This document shows positions 56,437 to 64,000 of a DNA stretch of 64,000 nucleotides, piece by piece. The translations under genes and the position numbers were made by a program. The stretch spans positions 104,495 through 168,494 of the forward strand of contig CANLYR010000005.1 in NCBI GenBank assembly GCA_947495425.1. Direction: 5' to 3'. The DNA comes from an uncultured Aquimarina sp. GTDB lineage: Bacteria > Bacteroidota > Bacteroidia > Flavobacteriales > Flavobacteriaceae. Below the pieces are notes generated by a model that ran no database searches, had not been told where the DNA came from, and saw nothing but the letters and a program-made list of their open reading frames with translations. Within the stretch, counting starts at the first letter, position 1; each line of letters opens with the position of its first letter.

Positions 56437-56758
56437 TAGTATGTATCATATTGTGTCTGCTACGAAAAACATAACAGACACAATATTTTTCAAGAATTGC
56501 TTTTATGAATACTGCTTCACAATATCTTCAACCAAAGTTGCCGTTCTTTTGCCCTCCTCCTATTTTTAGGTACTGATTTTAATTAGAGAATCAGCGCTAT
56601 TTTTATTTCTTCAAATAGAAACCATTAATGATATATTACAACTGATTGATAATAACCATAAAATTGAAAATTTGTAAATCAAATACACTTTACATCCTAG
56701 TATCCAGAATACATTAATATTTTGTACTTTGAATCACTAAAAATGTCATTCTGCTATA
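56437..56758. other. Gap after the leader-peptide gene
   Basis: Besides the terminator at 56448-56490 this 322-bp AT-rich gap shows no further gene that I trust. A 23-codon frame at 56505 has no supporting features. Confidence 0.5.
56448..56490 (+). terminator. Terminator of the leader-peptide gene
   Basis: Perfect 12-bp arms ATATTGTGTCTG and CAGACACAATAT with a 15-base loop, followed by Ts. It starts 12 bp after the stop codon, so the small gene is probably its own transcript. Confidence 0.75.
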
Positions 56759-58522
56759 ATGAATAGAAAACTTAAATTAATAGCTTTTTGTACTATTTTG
56801 CTTTTAGGCTTTATGGTTAATTGTCAAGAAATAGATACTAGTGTTGATAATAAGGATCGCGTAGAGTATTATAAAATATATGATTCTATTACACATTATA
56901 TGCACCGCGACCTTAAAAAAGCCAAAAAATTTGCTTTAGAAAATTTGAGTTTTGCAAAGGAAAAGAAAAACCCTAAATGGATTGCTAAGTCCACAGGTAA
57001 TTATGGTGTAGTGTTAACTGAAATTGGTGGTGAAAAAAACCTCTTAGAAGCAGAGAGGTATTTATTGGATGCTGTTGATCAATTTTCAAAACTTCAAGAC
57101 TCAACTTCAATAATCTTTGCTAATAACGTCTTAGGTAGTGTTTATCTCAGGGAGAACGAATACCCAAAAGCTTTATCATTAGCCTTGAAAAATATAGGAT
57201 TGATAAAAAAGTCTGCAAAAAATAAAGCAGACAGTATTGTTTTAGGCATATCTTATGGAAACTTAGGAAATATCTATAAACATATCAAACTACCAGACTC
57301 ATCTCTAACCAATTATAAACGTGCTATTGACGTTTTTACAATATACGATCACGAACTTCAAAGCCCTTGTCTTCTTGGTATTGCAGACGCCTATTACTCT
57401 AAAGAGGATTGGGAAAACGCTTTAATATATTACAAAAAAGCTGAGCGCTTTGCTGAAGCTGCTAATTTACATACAGATTTGAGTATAATATATGGGAATT
57501 TAGCTGAAACATTCAAGAACTTAAAATTAAATAAGAAGGCACTAAAATATGGATGGAAGGCAGTAAATCAAACAGACACTATAGACAACAATCAGTATTA
57601 TAAAACAGCAATGAGTCGTATCCCTAGATTTTATTCAGAATTAAAAATGCATGATAGCGTATTATTCTATGCAGACCAAATTCTTAATAACTTAAAAGGA
57701 AATAGTGATTTAGAATTGAAGATTGACGTTCTCAGATCAAAAACAAAAGCATTGGAAGTTCTCAATAGACCCAATAGCGCCCTTCAAATCAGCAAAAAAA
57801 TAATAGCGTTAGAAAATAGCTTGGATAGCATCAAAAAAATTCCGAAAACGACCCAAATTCTTTTGGAAAACGAATCCGTTACAGCTGCCAAAATTAAAAG
57901 AGAATCTTTTATTGAACTTACAAAAAAAAATAGGGTAATATTCGGTTCTATTGTTACAGTGATTCTTCTGTTATTAATCTCTTACCTTATTTATAAAAAA
58001 AATAAAATTGACATTGCAGTTTTGAACGAAAAGGAAAAAGGACTATCAGATAATTTGACGAATGTTAAAGAACAACGAGATTATCTAAACAGACAGATAA
58101 CTTCGTCCTCTGCAAATCTAGCAATTAAAAATGATTTGCTTTTCAAAATTAATGAAGTGTTAGAGCAATTATTACAGCATCAAATTTCTGAGGGTAATAA
58201 AAATCATATAAAGAGTACACAACATCTTATTAGCGACAATCTGAAACTTAATAAAATGTGGGATACTTTTTTTGTGCATTTTGAAAAAGTACACCCCAAT
58301 TATATGGAACGTCTAAAAACTATCTACAACCTTTCTTCAAGTGAACTACGGCTTTGTGCATTTTTAAAAATGAATTTATCGTATAAAGAAATCGGTCAAT
58401 TACTCAATGTAACGCAAAGCAGTCTACATGTAACAGTACATCGGTTAAAAAAGAAGCTGGATTTGCCAAAAGAGCAAAGTGTTTTTGATTTCTTACATTC
58501 ATTTTCCATCCAAAAAAGATAA
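56759..58522 (+). CDS. TPR membrane protein with LuxR-type helix-turn-helix
   Basis: A 587-residue protein. Signal or anchor at residues 1-21, about six TPR-like units to residue 370 (for example LGNIYKHIKLPDSSLTNYKR), one membrane helix at about 393-412 (GSIVTVILLLLISYLIYK), a coiled coil at about 420-455, and a C-terminal DNA-binding domain of LuxR type (KTIYNLSSSELRLCAFLKMN, then SYKEIGQLLNVTQSSLHVTV). It should sense a signal outside the inner membrane and act on nearby DNA. It is directly upstream of the T9SS cargo gene and is its likely regulator. Confidence 0.85.
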   Translation: MNRKLKLIAFCTILLLGFMVNCQEIDTSVDNKDRVEYYKIYDSITHYMHRDLKKAKKFALENLSFAKEKKNPKWIAKSTGNYGVVLTEIGGEKNLLEAERYLLDAVDQFSKLQDSTSIIFANNVLGSVYLRENEYPKALSLALKNIGLIKKSAKNKADSIVLGISYGNLGNIYKHIKLPDSSLTNYKRAIDVFTIYDHELQSPCLLGIADAYYSKEDWENALIYYKKAERFAEAANLHTDLSIIYGNLAETFKNLKLNKKALKYGWKAVNQTDTIDNNQYYKTAMSRIPRFYSELKMHDSVLFYADQILNNLKGNSDLELKIDVLRSKTKALEVLNRPNSALQISKKIIALENSLDSIKKIPKTTQILLENESVTAAKIKRESFIELTKKNRVIFGSIVTVILLLLISYLIYKKNKIDIAVLNEKEKGLSDNLTNVKEQRDYLNRQITSSSANLAIKNDLLFKINEVLEQLLQHQISEGNKNHIKSTQHLISDNLKLNKMWDTFFVHFEKVHPNYMERLKTIYNLSSSELRLCAFLKMNLSYKEIGQLLNVTQSSLHVTVHRLKKKLDLPKEQSVFDFLHSFSIQKR

Positions 58523-58609
58523 TTATTATAGTTTATTCTATATTTTGATCGTATTTTATCCATTTATATATAACATTAAAAAGTGAATAGGAACAGGCAC
58601 TCTCAAGCC

Positions 58610-58651
58610 TTGTAAGATTTTGTTAAGCTATTGTAAGCATTAGTTAAGCTA
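58610..58651. repeat. Two tandem 21-bp repeats upstream of the T9SS cargo gene
   Basis: TTGTAAG-(5)-GTTAAGCTA occurs twice without a gap (58610-58630 and 58631-58651), 18 of 21 bases identical. The 21-bp step is two helical turns, so a dimeric regulator could bind both copies on one face. The site is 62 bp before the first ATG of the cargo gene. Confidence 0.6.
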
Positions 58652-58713
58652 GCTAATATATCTCTAGAACAGTTTTGCCGTTAGGTTTAGTATTAAATAC
58701 CTCAATCTAACGT

Positions 58714-61700
58714 ATGACTATGAAACAAATATTACTACTCCTTATTTTTCTTATCTATTCTATTCTTGCTGATGCTCAAAATTTAGTCCCAAATCCCGGT
58801 TTTGAAGAATTTAATGTATGCCCTCCAAATACTTCGGTAAACACGCTAGGCATTCCTAGAATCAAAGAATACATCAAATTTTGGGAAGATAATGATATAT
58901 CATCCTTTGGAGCATCTTCAGATTTTTTTCATACCTGTGCAAATATTTATAATTCTAATATTGGTCCAGCAAATGGCAATGGACATCTTGGAGGATATGC
59001 CTATTCAAGTAATAATTATAGAGAATATATTCAAGCACCCCTAAAAATACCATTGTGCAAGGGGCGAACCTATCGCGTAAAATTAAAATTGGCATCATCG
59101 AGAGGTGCAAGACGAAATGTTGATCGAATCGGGGTGTATTTTTCCAAAGGCAGATTTACCCCTCCTAATGCACAAGCTGTAGCACTAAATCCTCAGGTAG
59201 AAACCCCCACAAGGGAATTTATAACTAATGAAACCCGATGGCGTGAGTTTACGATGACCTTTACCAATACTGGTGGAGACGAAGATCATCTTAGCATTGG
59301 TAACTTTAGAACAAATGCAAATACTAATTTTGTTGGTAGTAATGCTAGCTATTCCCAGGCATACATCTATGTAGATGATGTTTCTGTAGAGGACATAACT
59401 ACTGCTATTACCATTTCTGGAGGTACCATAACTAATGCCATTTGTGGAAATCCAGATGGATTTATTACCGATATATCAGTTTCAGGTGGATCGGGGAGTT
59501 ATACCTATCAATGGATAAACTCTAGCGGTATTGTTGTTTCAACCGATTTAAATCCTAGTGGTTTACCTGTTGGCGCCTATGAACTACTTATAGATGATGG
59601 TACTTGCGGTCAGCTAATTAATAAAACTTTCAAAATTCAAGATAATTGCCCTGAACCTTGCCCAACTGTAAATTTGGCACCGAATCCAGGATTTGAAGAA
59701 ATTAGACGATGTCCCAACCAACGTTCGCTTAATCGCAACGATTTGGGTAGGAATGTTAGGGATTGGTATTCCCCAAATGACGGTCTTCCAACACTATATA
59801 ACCAATGTGCCATTGGCTCAGCTTTTATGAGCGGAACACCTTCCCCTTACCCTGGTCAAGGTTTTGTGGGTTTCTATACCTACTACTATGCCACAGAATA
59901 TGGAGATGACCGTAAAGAATATGTGCAGGCGCAGTTGACCTCGCCCATGGTGGCTGGCGAAAGTTATACCGTACAATTTGATGTTCAGTTAAGATTTAGC
60001 CAAAATTATGCTACGGATCAAATGGGCGTTTATTTTTCTAATAATGCTGTGACCATCAACGGCTCAGATGGGGAACTCGGAGTAACCCCTTCGCTAAAAA
60101 CACCTACGGGAACATATTTTACAGATACCGAAAATTGGCAGACCGTTACCTTTTCATCGCCTTATGTGGCTATTGGAGGCGAAGAGTACATTACTATCGG
60201 TAAGTTTGAAAACGTAGCAAATACTACCTTTCAGGATTTAATGCCAGGCCAAGGAAGTGCCGAAGCATTTTATTTTATTGATAATGTAGCCGTAGAACCT
60301 GTATCGGGCAGCTCTGGAAATGTAAGTGCGGGAGCAGATCAAACAATCGACGATACACAAACCGCACAACTGCAAGCTACATCTTCTAGTGGGACGCCTG
60401 TAAGTTATACCTGGACTCCTACTTCAGGGTTGAGTAATGCAACTATTACAAACCCCGTATTTACCCCTCCTAGTGGAGCCGGAACATATACTTTTACAGT
60501 TGAAACTGATTTTGGAGGTGGATGTAAGAGTACAGATCAAGTGATGATAACCGTTACTGGCGGGGTCTGTTTAGAAAACATTGATGCGGGTGCGGATCAA
60601 ACAATCGACGATACCCAAACAGCACAGTTACAAGCTACACCTTCTGGCGGAATGCCCGTTAGTCATGCCTGGACTCCTACTACAGGGTTAAATAACCCAA
60701 ATATTGAAAATCCAATATTCACTCCACCTTCAGGGTCTGGAACGTATACTTTTAAAGTTGAAGTTGATTTTGGAGATGGGTGTACCAGCAGTGATGAAGT
60801 GATTGTCACAGTCAATACAGCACCTATTCCCTGTACAGGTCCTAACTTAGTAGTTAACCACAGTTTTGAAAATTTTTCGGATTGCAGAAGTGGTATAAAT
60901 CTTGGTGGAGAATGTACTTCGAGTCAACCAGACACCTTCTGCTTTATGGACGATTGGTCCAATGCTTCAGAAGCTACTCCGGATTGGTCGAGTACGTGTA
61001 ATGGCACCAACCCACCACTTACGGCAGATTCACAAACAAAACCCCCACAGGATGGCGAAACTTTTGTTGGGTTTATAAGGCAATATACTGTAAGCAATGG
61101 TTTTCAATATGGCGAGTATGTGACATCTCGCTTAGCTTCTCCATTAGTAGCTGGGCAAGCTTATCATGTTAGCTTTTACGCAAGTTTAAGTCTAAGTAGA
61201 CCTTATGCCACGTATGTAGGTGCCTATTTTTCTACAAATCCTGTCAGCCAAGCAAATAGAAACCCTATTGATGTAATACCGCAGATTGAATCGAGCGAGC
61301 GAATTGACCAACAAACTGGATGGGTGCTGGTACAAGAAACTTTTACTGCTGCTGGTGGTGAGGAATACATTACCTTGGGAAGTTTTGGCCTAGACCGTAC
61401 CATTCCAGAACCAATAACGATTATTCCTGGAACACCAGGTCAAAAAGGATCCTATTATTATTTAGACAACATTAAAGTTGCAGCGCTTAACGGTGGAGTA
61501 ATAGAAGCTGGCATCGATCAAACCATAAATATTAGCCAAACTGCTCAACTACAAGCTACACCTTCTGGAGGAACTCCTATAAGCTATTCATGGACGCCTT
61601 CAATAGGTTTGAGTCACCCAACGATAGCAAATCCAATATTCACTCCTTCAACCGGAGCAGGTGCATATACCTTTTCCGTTACTGCCGACTTTGGTGGTGG

Positions 61701-62538
61701 GTGTTCGGATACTGATCAAATCACAATTTTTGTAAATGATCCATCATGTCCACTATTAATCACTACTACAAATATGCAACAAAATAATCCAGAATGTGGA
61801 TTAACCAATGGAAGTATCACGGGAATAACAGTTACCGGAAATTCTGGTAGTGAAACTTATAGTTGGACAGATACAAGCGGAAATGAATTAGCGAACACGA
61901 TAGATCTTACAGGAGTGGGACCAGGAAATTATGTATTAACTGTAGCACAGGGGGCTTGTACTACAACTTCTGGTCCATATCTCCTTAGAGAAAATGGAGC
62001 TCCTGTTCTAGACGATACGAATATCAATATCACAAATGCCAATTGTGATCAAGATAATGGAAGTATTACGGGGATCTCCATTACTGATGCCACGGGTAAT
62101 GAAACCTACAGCTGGACAAATACCTCAGGAACCGAAGTAGGAACCGATATAGAACTTTTTGAAATAGGACCTGATAGTTATATGCTACATGTAATAGTTG
62201 AGGCGTGCAGCACAACTATCGGTCCTTTTTCTGTTTCTGAAATTGATATTTGTGAGGACCCTACCATTCCGAGCATAAGAATTGCTACAGCACTAACACC
62301 CAATGGCGATAGTAGTAATGATATGTTTATGATTGCAGGATTAGAAAACTATCCCAATAACCGACTCTATATCTTCAACCGTTGGGGGAATAAGGTCTAT
62401 GAAGCAGCGAACTATAAAAATAATTGGTATGGTACGTATCAAAATAGACCACTGCCCGTAGCTACTTATTATTATATCCTAGAACTTAATGATGCTGCAC
62501 AACAAGTTTTTAAAGGAGCAATCACTATTATTAGATAA
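58714..62538 (+). CDS. T9SS-secreted multidomain surface protein (type B sorting domain)
   Basis: A 1274-residue exported protein with signal peptide (residues 1-22). Three lectin/CBM-like modules start with NLVPNPGFEEF (about 24), NLAPNPGFEEI (about 320) and NLVVNHSFENF (about 710). Three PKD/Ig-like modules share AGADQTI... and TWTPT-GL (about 539, 625 and 932). Three SprB-type repeats with C-x(5)-G-ITGI and YSW(T/I) follow the pattern (about 231, 1017, 1100). The last 85 residues (TALTPNGDSSNDMF, YIFNRWGNKVYE) form the gliding-type C-terminal domain (type B) that directs T9SS export. It is probably an adhesin. The partner gene follows. Confidence 0.9.
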   Translation: MTMKQILLLLIFLIYSILADAQNLVPNPGFEEFNVCPPNTSVNTLGIPRIKEYIKFWEDNDISSFGASSDFFHTCANIYNSNIGPANGNGHLGGYAYSSNNYREYIQAPLKIPLCKGRTYRVKLKLASSRGARRNVDRIGVYFSKGRFTPPNAQAVALNPQVETPTREFITNETRWREFTMTFTNTGGDEDHLSIGNFRTNANTNFVGSNASYSQAYIYVDDVSVEDITTAITISGGTITNAICGNPDGFITDISVSGGSGSYTYQWINSSGIVVSTDLNPSGLPVGAYELLIDDGTCGQLINKTFKIQDNCPEPCPTVNLAPNPGFEEIRRCPNQRSLNRNDLGRNVRDWYSPNDGLPTLYNQCAIGSAFMSGTPSPYPGQGFVGFYTYYYATEYGDDRKEYVQAQLTSPMVAGESYTVQFDVQLRFSQNYATDQMGVYFSNNAVTINGSDGELGVTPSLKTPTGTYFTDTENWQTVTFSSPYVAIGGEEYITIGKFENVANTTFQDLMPGQGSAEAFYFIDNVAVEPVSGSSGNVSAGADQTIDDTQTAQLQATSSSGTPVSYTWTPTSGLSNATITNPVFTPPSGAGTYTFTVETDFGGGCKSTDQVMITVTGGVCLENIDAGADQTIDDTQTAQLQATPSGGMPVSHAWTPTTGLNNPNIENPIFTPPSGSGTYTFKVEVDFGDGCTSSDEVIVTVNTAPIPCTGPNLVVNHSFENFSDCRSGINLGGECTSSQPDTFCFMDDWSNASEATPDWSSTCNGTNPPLTADSQTKPPQDGETFVGFIRQYTVSNGFQYGEYVTSRLASPLVAGQAYHVSFYASLSLSRPYATYVGAYFSTNPVSQANRNPIDVIPQIESSERIDQQTGWVLVQETFTAAGGEEYITLGSFGLDRTIPEPITIIPGTPGQKGSYYYLDNIKVAALNGGVIEAGIDQTINISQTAQLQATPSGGTPISYSWTPSIGLSHPTIANPIFTPSTGAGAYTFSVTADFGGGCSDTDQITIFVNDPSCPLLITTTNMQQNNPECGLTNGSITGITVTGNSGSETYSWTDTSGNELANTIDLTGVGPGNYVLTVAQGACTTTSGPYLLRENGAPVLDDTNINITNANCDQDNGSITGISITDATGNETYSWTNTSGTEVGTDIELFEIGPDSYMLHVIVEACSTTIGPFSVSEIDICEDPTIPSIRIATALTPNGDSSNDMFMIAGLENYPNNRLYIFNRWGNKVYEAANYKNNWYGTYQNRPLPVATYYYILELNDAAQQVFKGAITIIR

Positions 62539-62642
62539 GCTCAAGAAACCTACTTAGAGAAACAATCAAAATAACGCCCACTATCATGAACTTACCTTAT
62601 CTTATGTATATTCTTAATAATACGCTACTGCACAAAATAAGT

Positions 62643-63584
62643 ATGCGCTTATTTTTGATTTTGTTGACCACTATAAGTACTGCCCAACAAAATCCACAGT
62701 TTTCACAATACTTGCAAAACCCTTTGGTGCTCAATCCTGCGATAACAGGTGCAGAAGATTTTCTGGATGTAACGCTGGGGTATCGCAATCAATGGACAGG
62801 TTTTGAAGGAGCTCCCGAGACAGGTACTCTTAGTTTCCATACCCCTACAGCTTTGTTGTTTGGAAAAGGTAGAAGATCAACCAGTGAATCACATTCGGGT
62901 TTGGGTGCTTTTGTCTACAGTGATGATACAGGACCTATTAATCAATCAGGATACTATCTGAGTTATGCCTATCACTTACAAGCCTCAGAGGAGTGGTTTG
63001 TATCCTTAGGAACTTTTGTGGGAGGCTCTCAGTTTAGCTTTAATGCAAATGATGTAGAACTGGTAGAAAACCCTAACGATATTTTGGTACAGAATATATC
63101 GAATACCAATTTTGATATGAGCTTGGGGATATATGTATATTCTAAGCATGTGTTTATGGGGGTCGCAGCCCATCAGATTTTTGATCAAGAAATACCCTAT
63201 GATGTTCAAAATGGTGCGCTAACCTCAGGGACCTTACCTAGAAATTATAATGTACTTGTAGGTAGTAGAATTCAATTGGATCGAGATTGGCAGGTGATCC
63301 CTTCGGGGGTATTGAGAACCGTAGAAAACGCTCCTGTGCAATGGGATATCAGTGTAAAGGGAGAATACCAGAATAGACTATGGGGTGGACTATCCTATAG
63401 AAATGAAGAATCTGTGTATGCCCTGGTAGGGTTTAGAGTCTGGGATAGCTTCTCTGTTGGGTATTCGTATGACTATCCGATATCAGAGTTTAGCAATAAT
63501 CAATCGGGATCACATGAAATTGTATTGAGTTATAGAATCTTTGGGGGTAACAATAAATGTGGATGTGCTGTGAATTCGATGTAA
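62643..63584 (+). CDS. PorP/SprF-family outer-membrane protein
   Basis: A 313-residue barrel protein. The ATG at 62643 (MRLFLILLTTISTAQQ) gives a good signal peptide; the frame is open from 62586. Family motifs are NPQFSQYLQNPLVLNPAITG, YRNQWTGFEG and a C-terminal GYSYDYPIS. SprF-like proteins bind the type B domain of their upstream cargo and anchor it on the surface, which fits its place right after the 1274-residue cargo gene. Confidence 0.94.
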   Translation: MRLFLILLTTISTAQQNPQFSQYLQNPLVLNPAITGAEDFLDVTLGYRNQWTGFEGAPETGTLSFHTPTALLFGKGRRSTSESHSGLGAFVYSDDTGPINQSGYYLSYAYHLQASEEWFVSLGTFVGGSQFSFNANDVELVENPNDILVQNISNTNFDMSLGIYVYSKHVFMGVAAHQIFDQEIPYDVQNGALTSGTLPRNYNVLVGSRIQLDRDWQVIPSGVLRTVENAPVQWDISVKGEYQNRLWGGLSYRNEESVYALVGFRVWDSFSVGYSYDYPISEFSNNQSGSHEIVLSYRIFGGNNKCGCAVNSM

Positions 63585-63660
63585 GATTTTATGTAATTAA
63601 GTCGATAATCCAAAAAAAAAATTAGGTCTCCACATCCAAAAAAATTTATTGTATATCCGT

Positions 63661-64000
63661 TTAATGTCCATTAGTTGTAATGCTTGCTATTACGAGTCTA
63701 TCAAAGATTCTTTCTCCAAAATATCTTCTATTTAGTTTGTAGACAAACTCATTAAGATATAATTGAAGGTATTTAGCTTTGATTTTATGATAAGTTCCTA
63801 TAAAGTTTCGTTTGGCATTACTGATCGCTATATGAACCCATTTCAGAGTTTCTTTAGTAGTTTGCTCATCCGATTTTTCACTCATATGTATTTCTACATA
63901 ATCGGCTATATTTACATAGGAAGTACTTTGATCAGTAAAGACAATTGTCTGGTCATCATCTATTGCAGATTGTAACGTATCATCGGTTTGATCGGCTTTA
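63661..64000 (-). CDS. IS1595-family (ISXO2-like) transposase, C-terminal part
   Basis: An open frame that runs from the window edge to the stop at 63661; the true start lies outside. The visible 112 residues include FTDQSTSYVNIADYV, with a catalytic Asp, and KWVHIAISNAKRNFIGTYHK followed by KYLQLYLNEFVYKLNRRYFG, the ISXO2-type transposase end. It probably belongs to a complete element cut by the window. The stretch 63585-63660 would hold one IS end, but its terminal repeat cannot be told without the other end. Confidence 0.82.
   Translation of the reverse strand, partial: KADQTDDTLQSAIDDDQTIVFTDQSTSYVNIADYVEIHMSEKSDEQTTKETLKWVHIAISNAKRNFIGTYHKIKAKYLQLYLNEFVYKLNRRYFGERIFDRLVIASITTNGH

Noticed and set aside
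56336..56569. A 77-codon frame overlapping the leader-peptide gene
   Set aside because: It overlaps the leader frame and spans its terminator, has no family likeness, and the leader-peptide frame explains the start region better.
56505..56575. Short frame ending in KLPFFCPPPIFRY
   Set aside because: Only 23 codons, located after the terminator and with no leader or other support, although the Cys/Pro-rich end looks peptide-like.
63585..63660. Possible terminal inverted repeat of the IS element
   Set aside because: The other end lies outside the window, so no repeat can be compared.

Overview
The window comes from the chromosome of a gliding, probably marine member of the Flavobacteriaceae (Bacteroidota). 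The signs are a complete gldKLMN core of the type IX secretion system (T9SS), a large surface protein with a gliding-type C-terminal sorting domain followed by a PorP/SprF partner, a TonB receptor with an N-terminal carboxypeptidase-regulatory domain, AT-rich DNA, few Shine-Dalgarno sites and several promoters of the Bacteroidota TTG-N20-TAnnTTTG type. No genus is named because nothing here fixes it.

Layout. 1-4078: a DUF421 membrane protein, a large-subunit catalase with a DJ-1-like tail, and a secreted M14-like deacylase. 4081-18707: a two-armed transport locus. Two related small secreted proteins with an HA(L/F)SH...CELC signature are transcribed divergently. The left arm continues with an ABC ATPase, a TonB receptor and two DUF3526-type permeases. 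The right arm has a paralogous ATPase, two paralogous permeases (the second split by a frameshift), a DUF5916 outer-membrane protein and a COG0523 metallochaperone-type GTPase. Together they suggest handling of a transition metal, zinc being the best guess; this is the main candidate for an undescribed system. 18911-24306: secreted gamma-glutamyltransferase, a 5'-nucleotidase split into two genes, and a purple-acid-phosphatase-like enzyme. 24307-25868: a gene-poor stretch with the wreck of one small gene.

25869-29701: an outer-membrane barrel, a two-domain fasciclin lipoprotein, a DUF547 protein, an initiator tRNA with partial copies around it, and a tiny CPXCG zinc-ribbon protein. 29773-36146: a MarR-controlled RND efflux operon (MarR, membrane fusion protein, RND pump, TolC-type channel). 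36371-39776: an ABC-F ATPase, a DUF983 protein and a FAD oxidoreductase. 39849-48211: topA, an arginase-fold protein that has lost metal ligands, then gldK, gldL, gldM and gldN. 49243-56021: miaB, a sigma-54-type activator, lptE, an unknown protein, secG, groES and groEL.

56022-64000: an accessory-looking end. It holds a 46-residue double-glycine leader peptide gene with its own palindrome and terminator, a TPR/LuxR-type regulator, a 1274-residue T9SS cargo protein preceded by two tandem 21-bp repeats, its SprF-like partner, and the C-terminal part of an IS1595-family (ISXO2-like) transposase running off the window. The strongest items for follow-up are the paired metal-type locus, the hidden leader peptide and the arginase-fold pseudoenzyme in the gliding locus.
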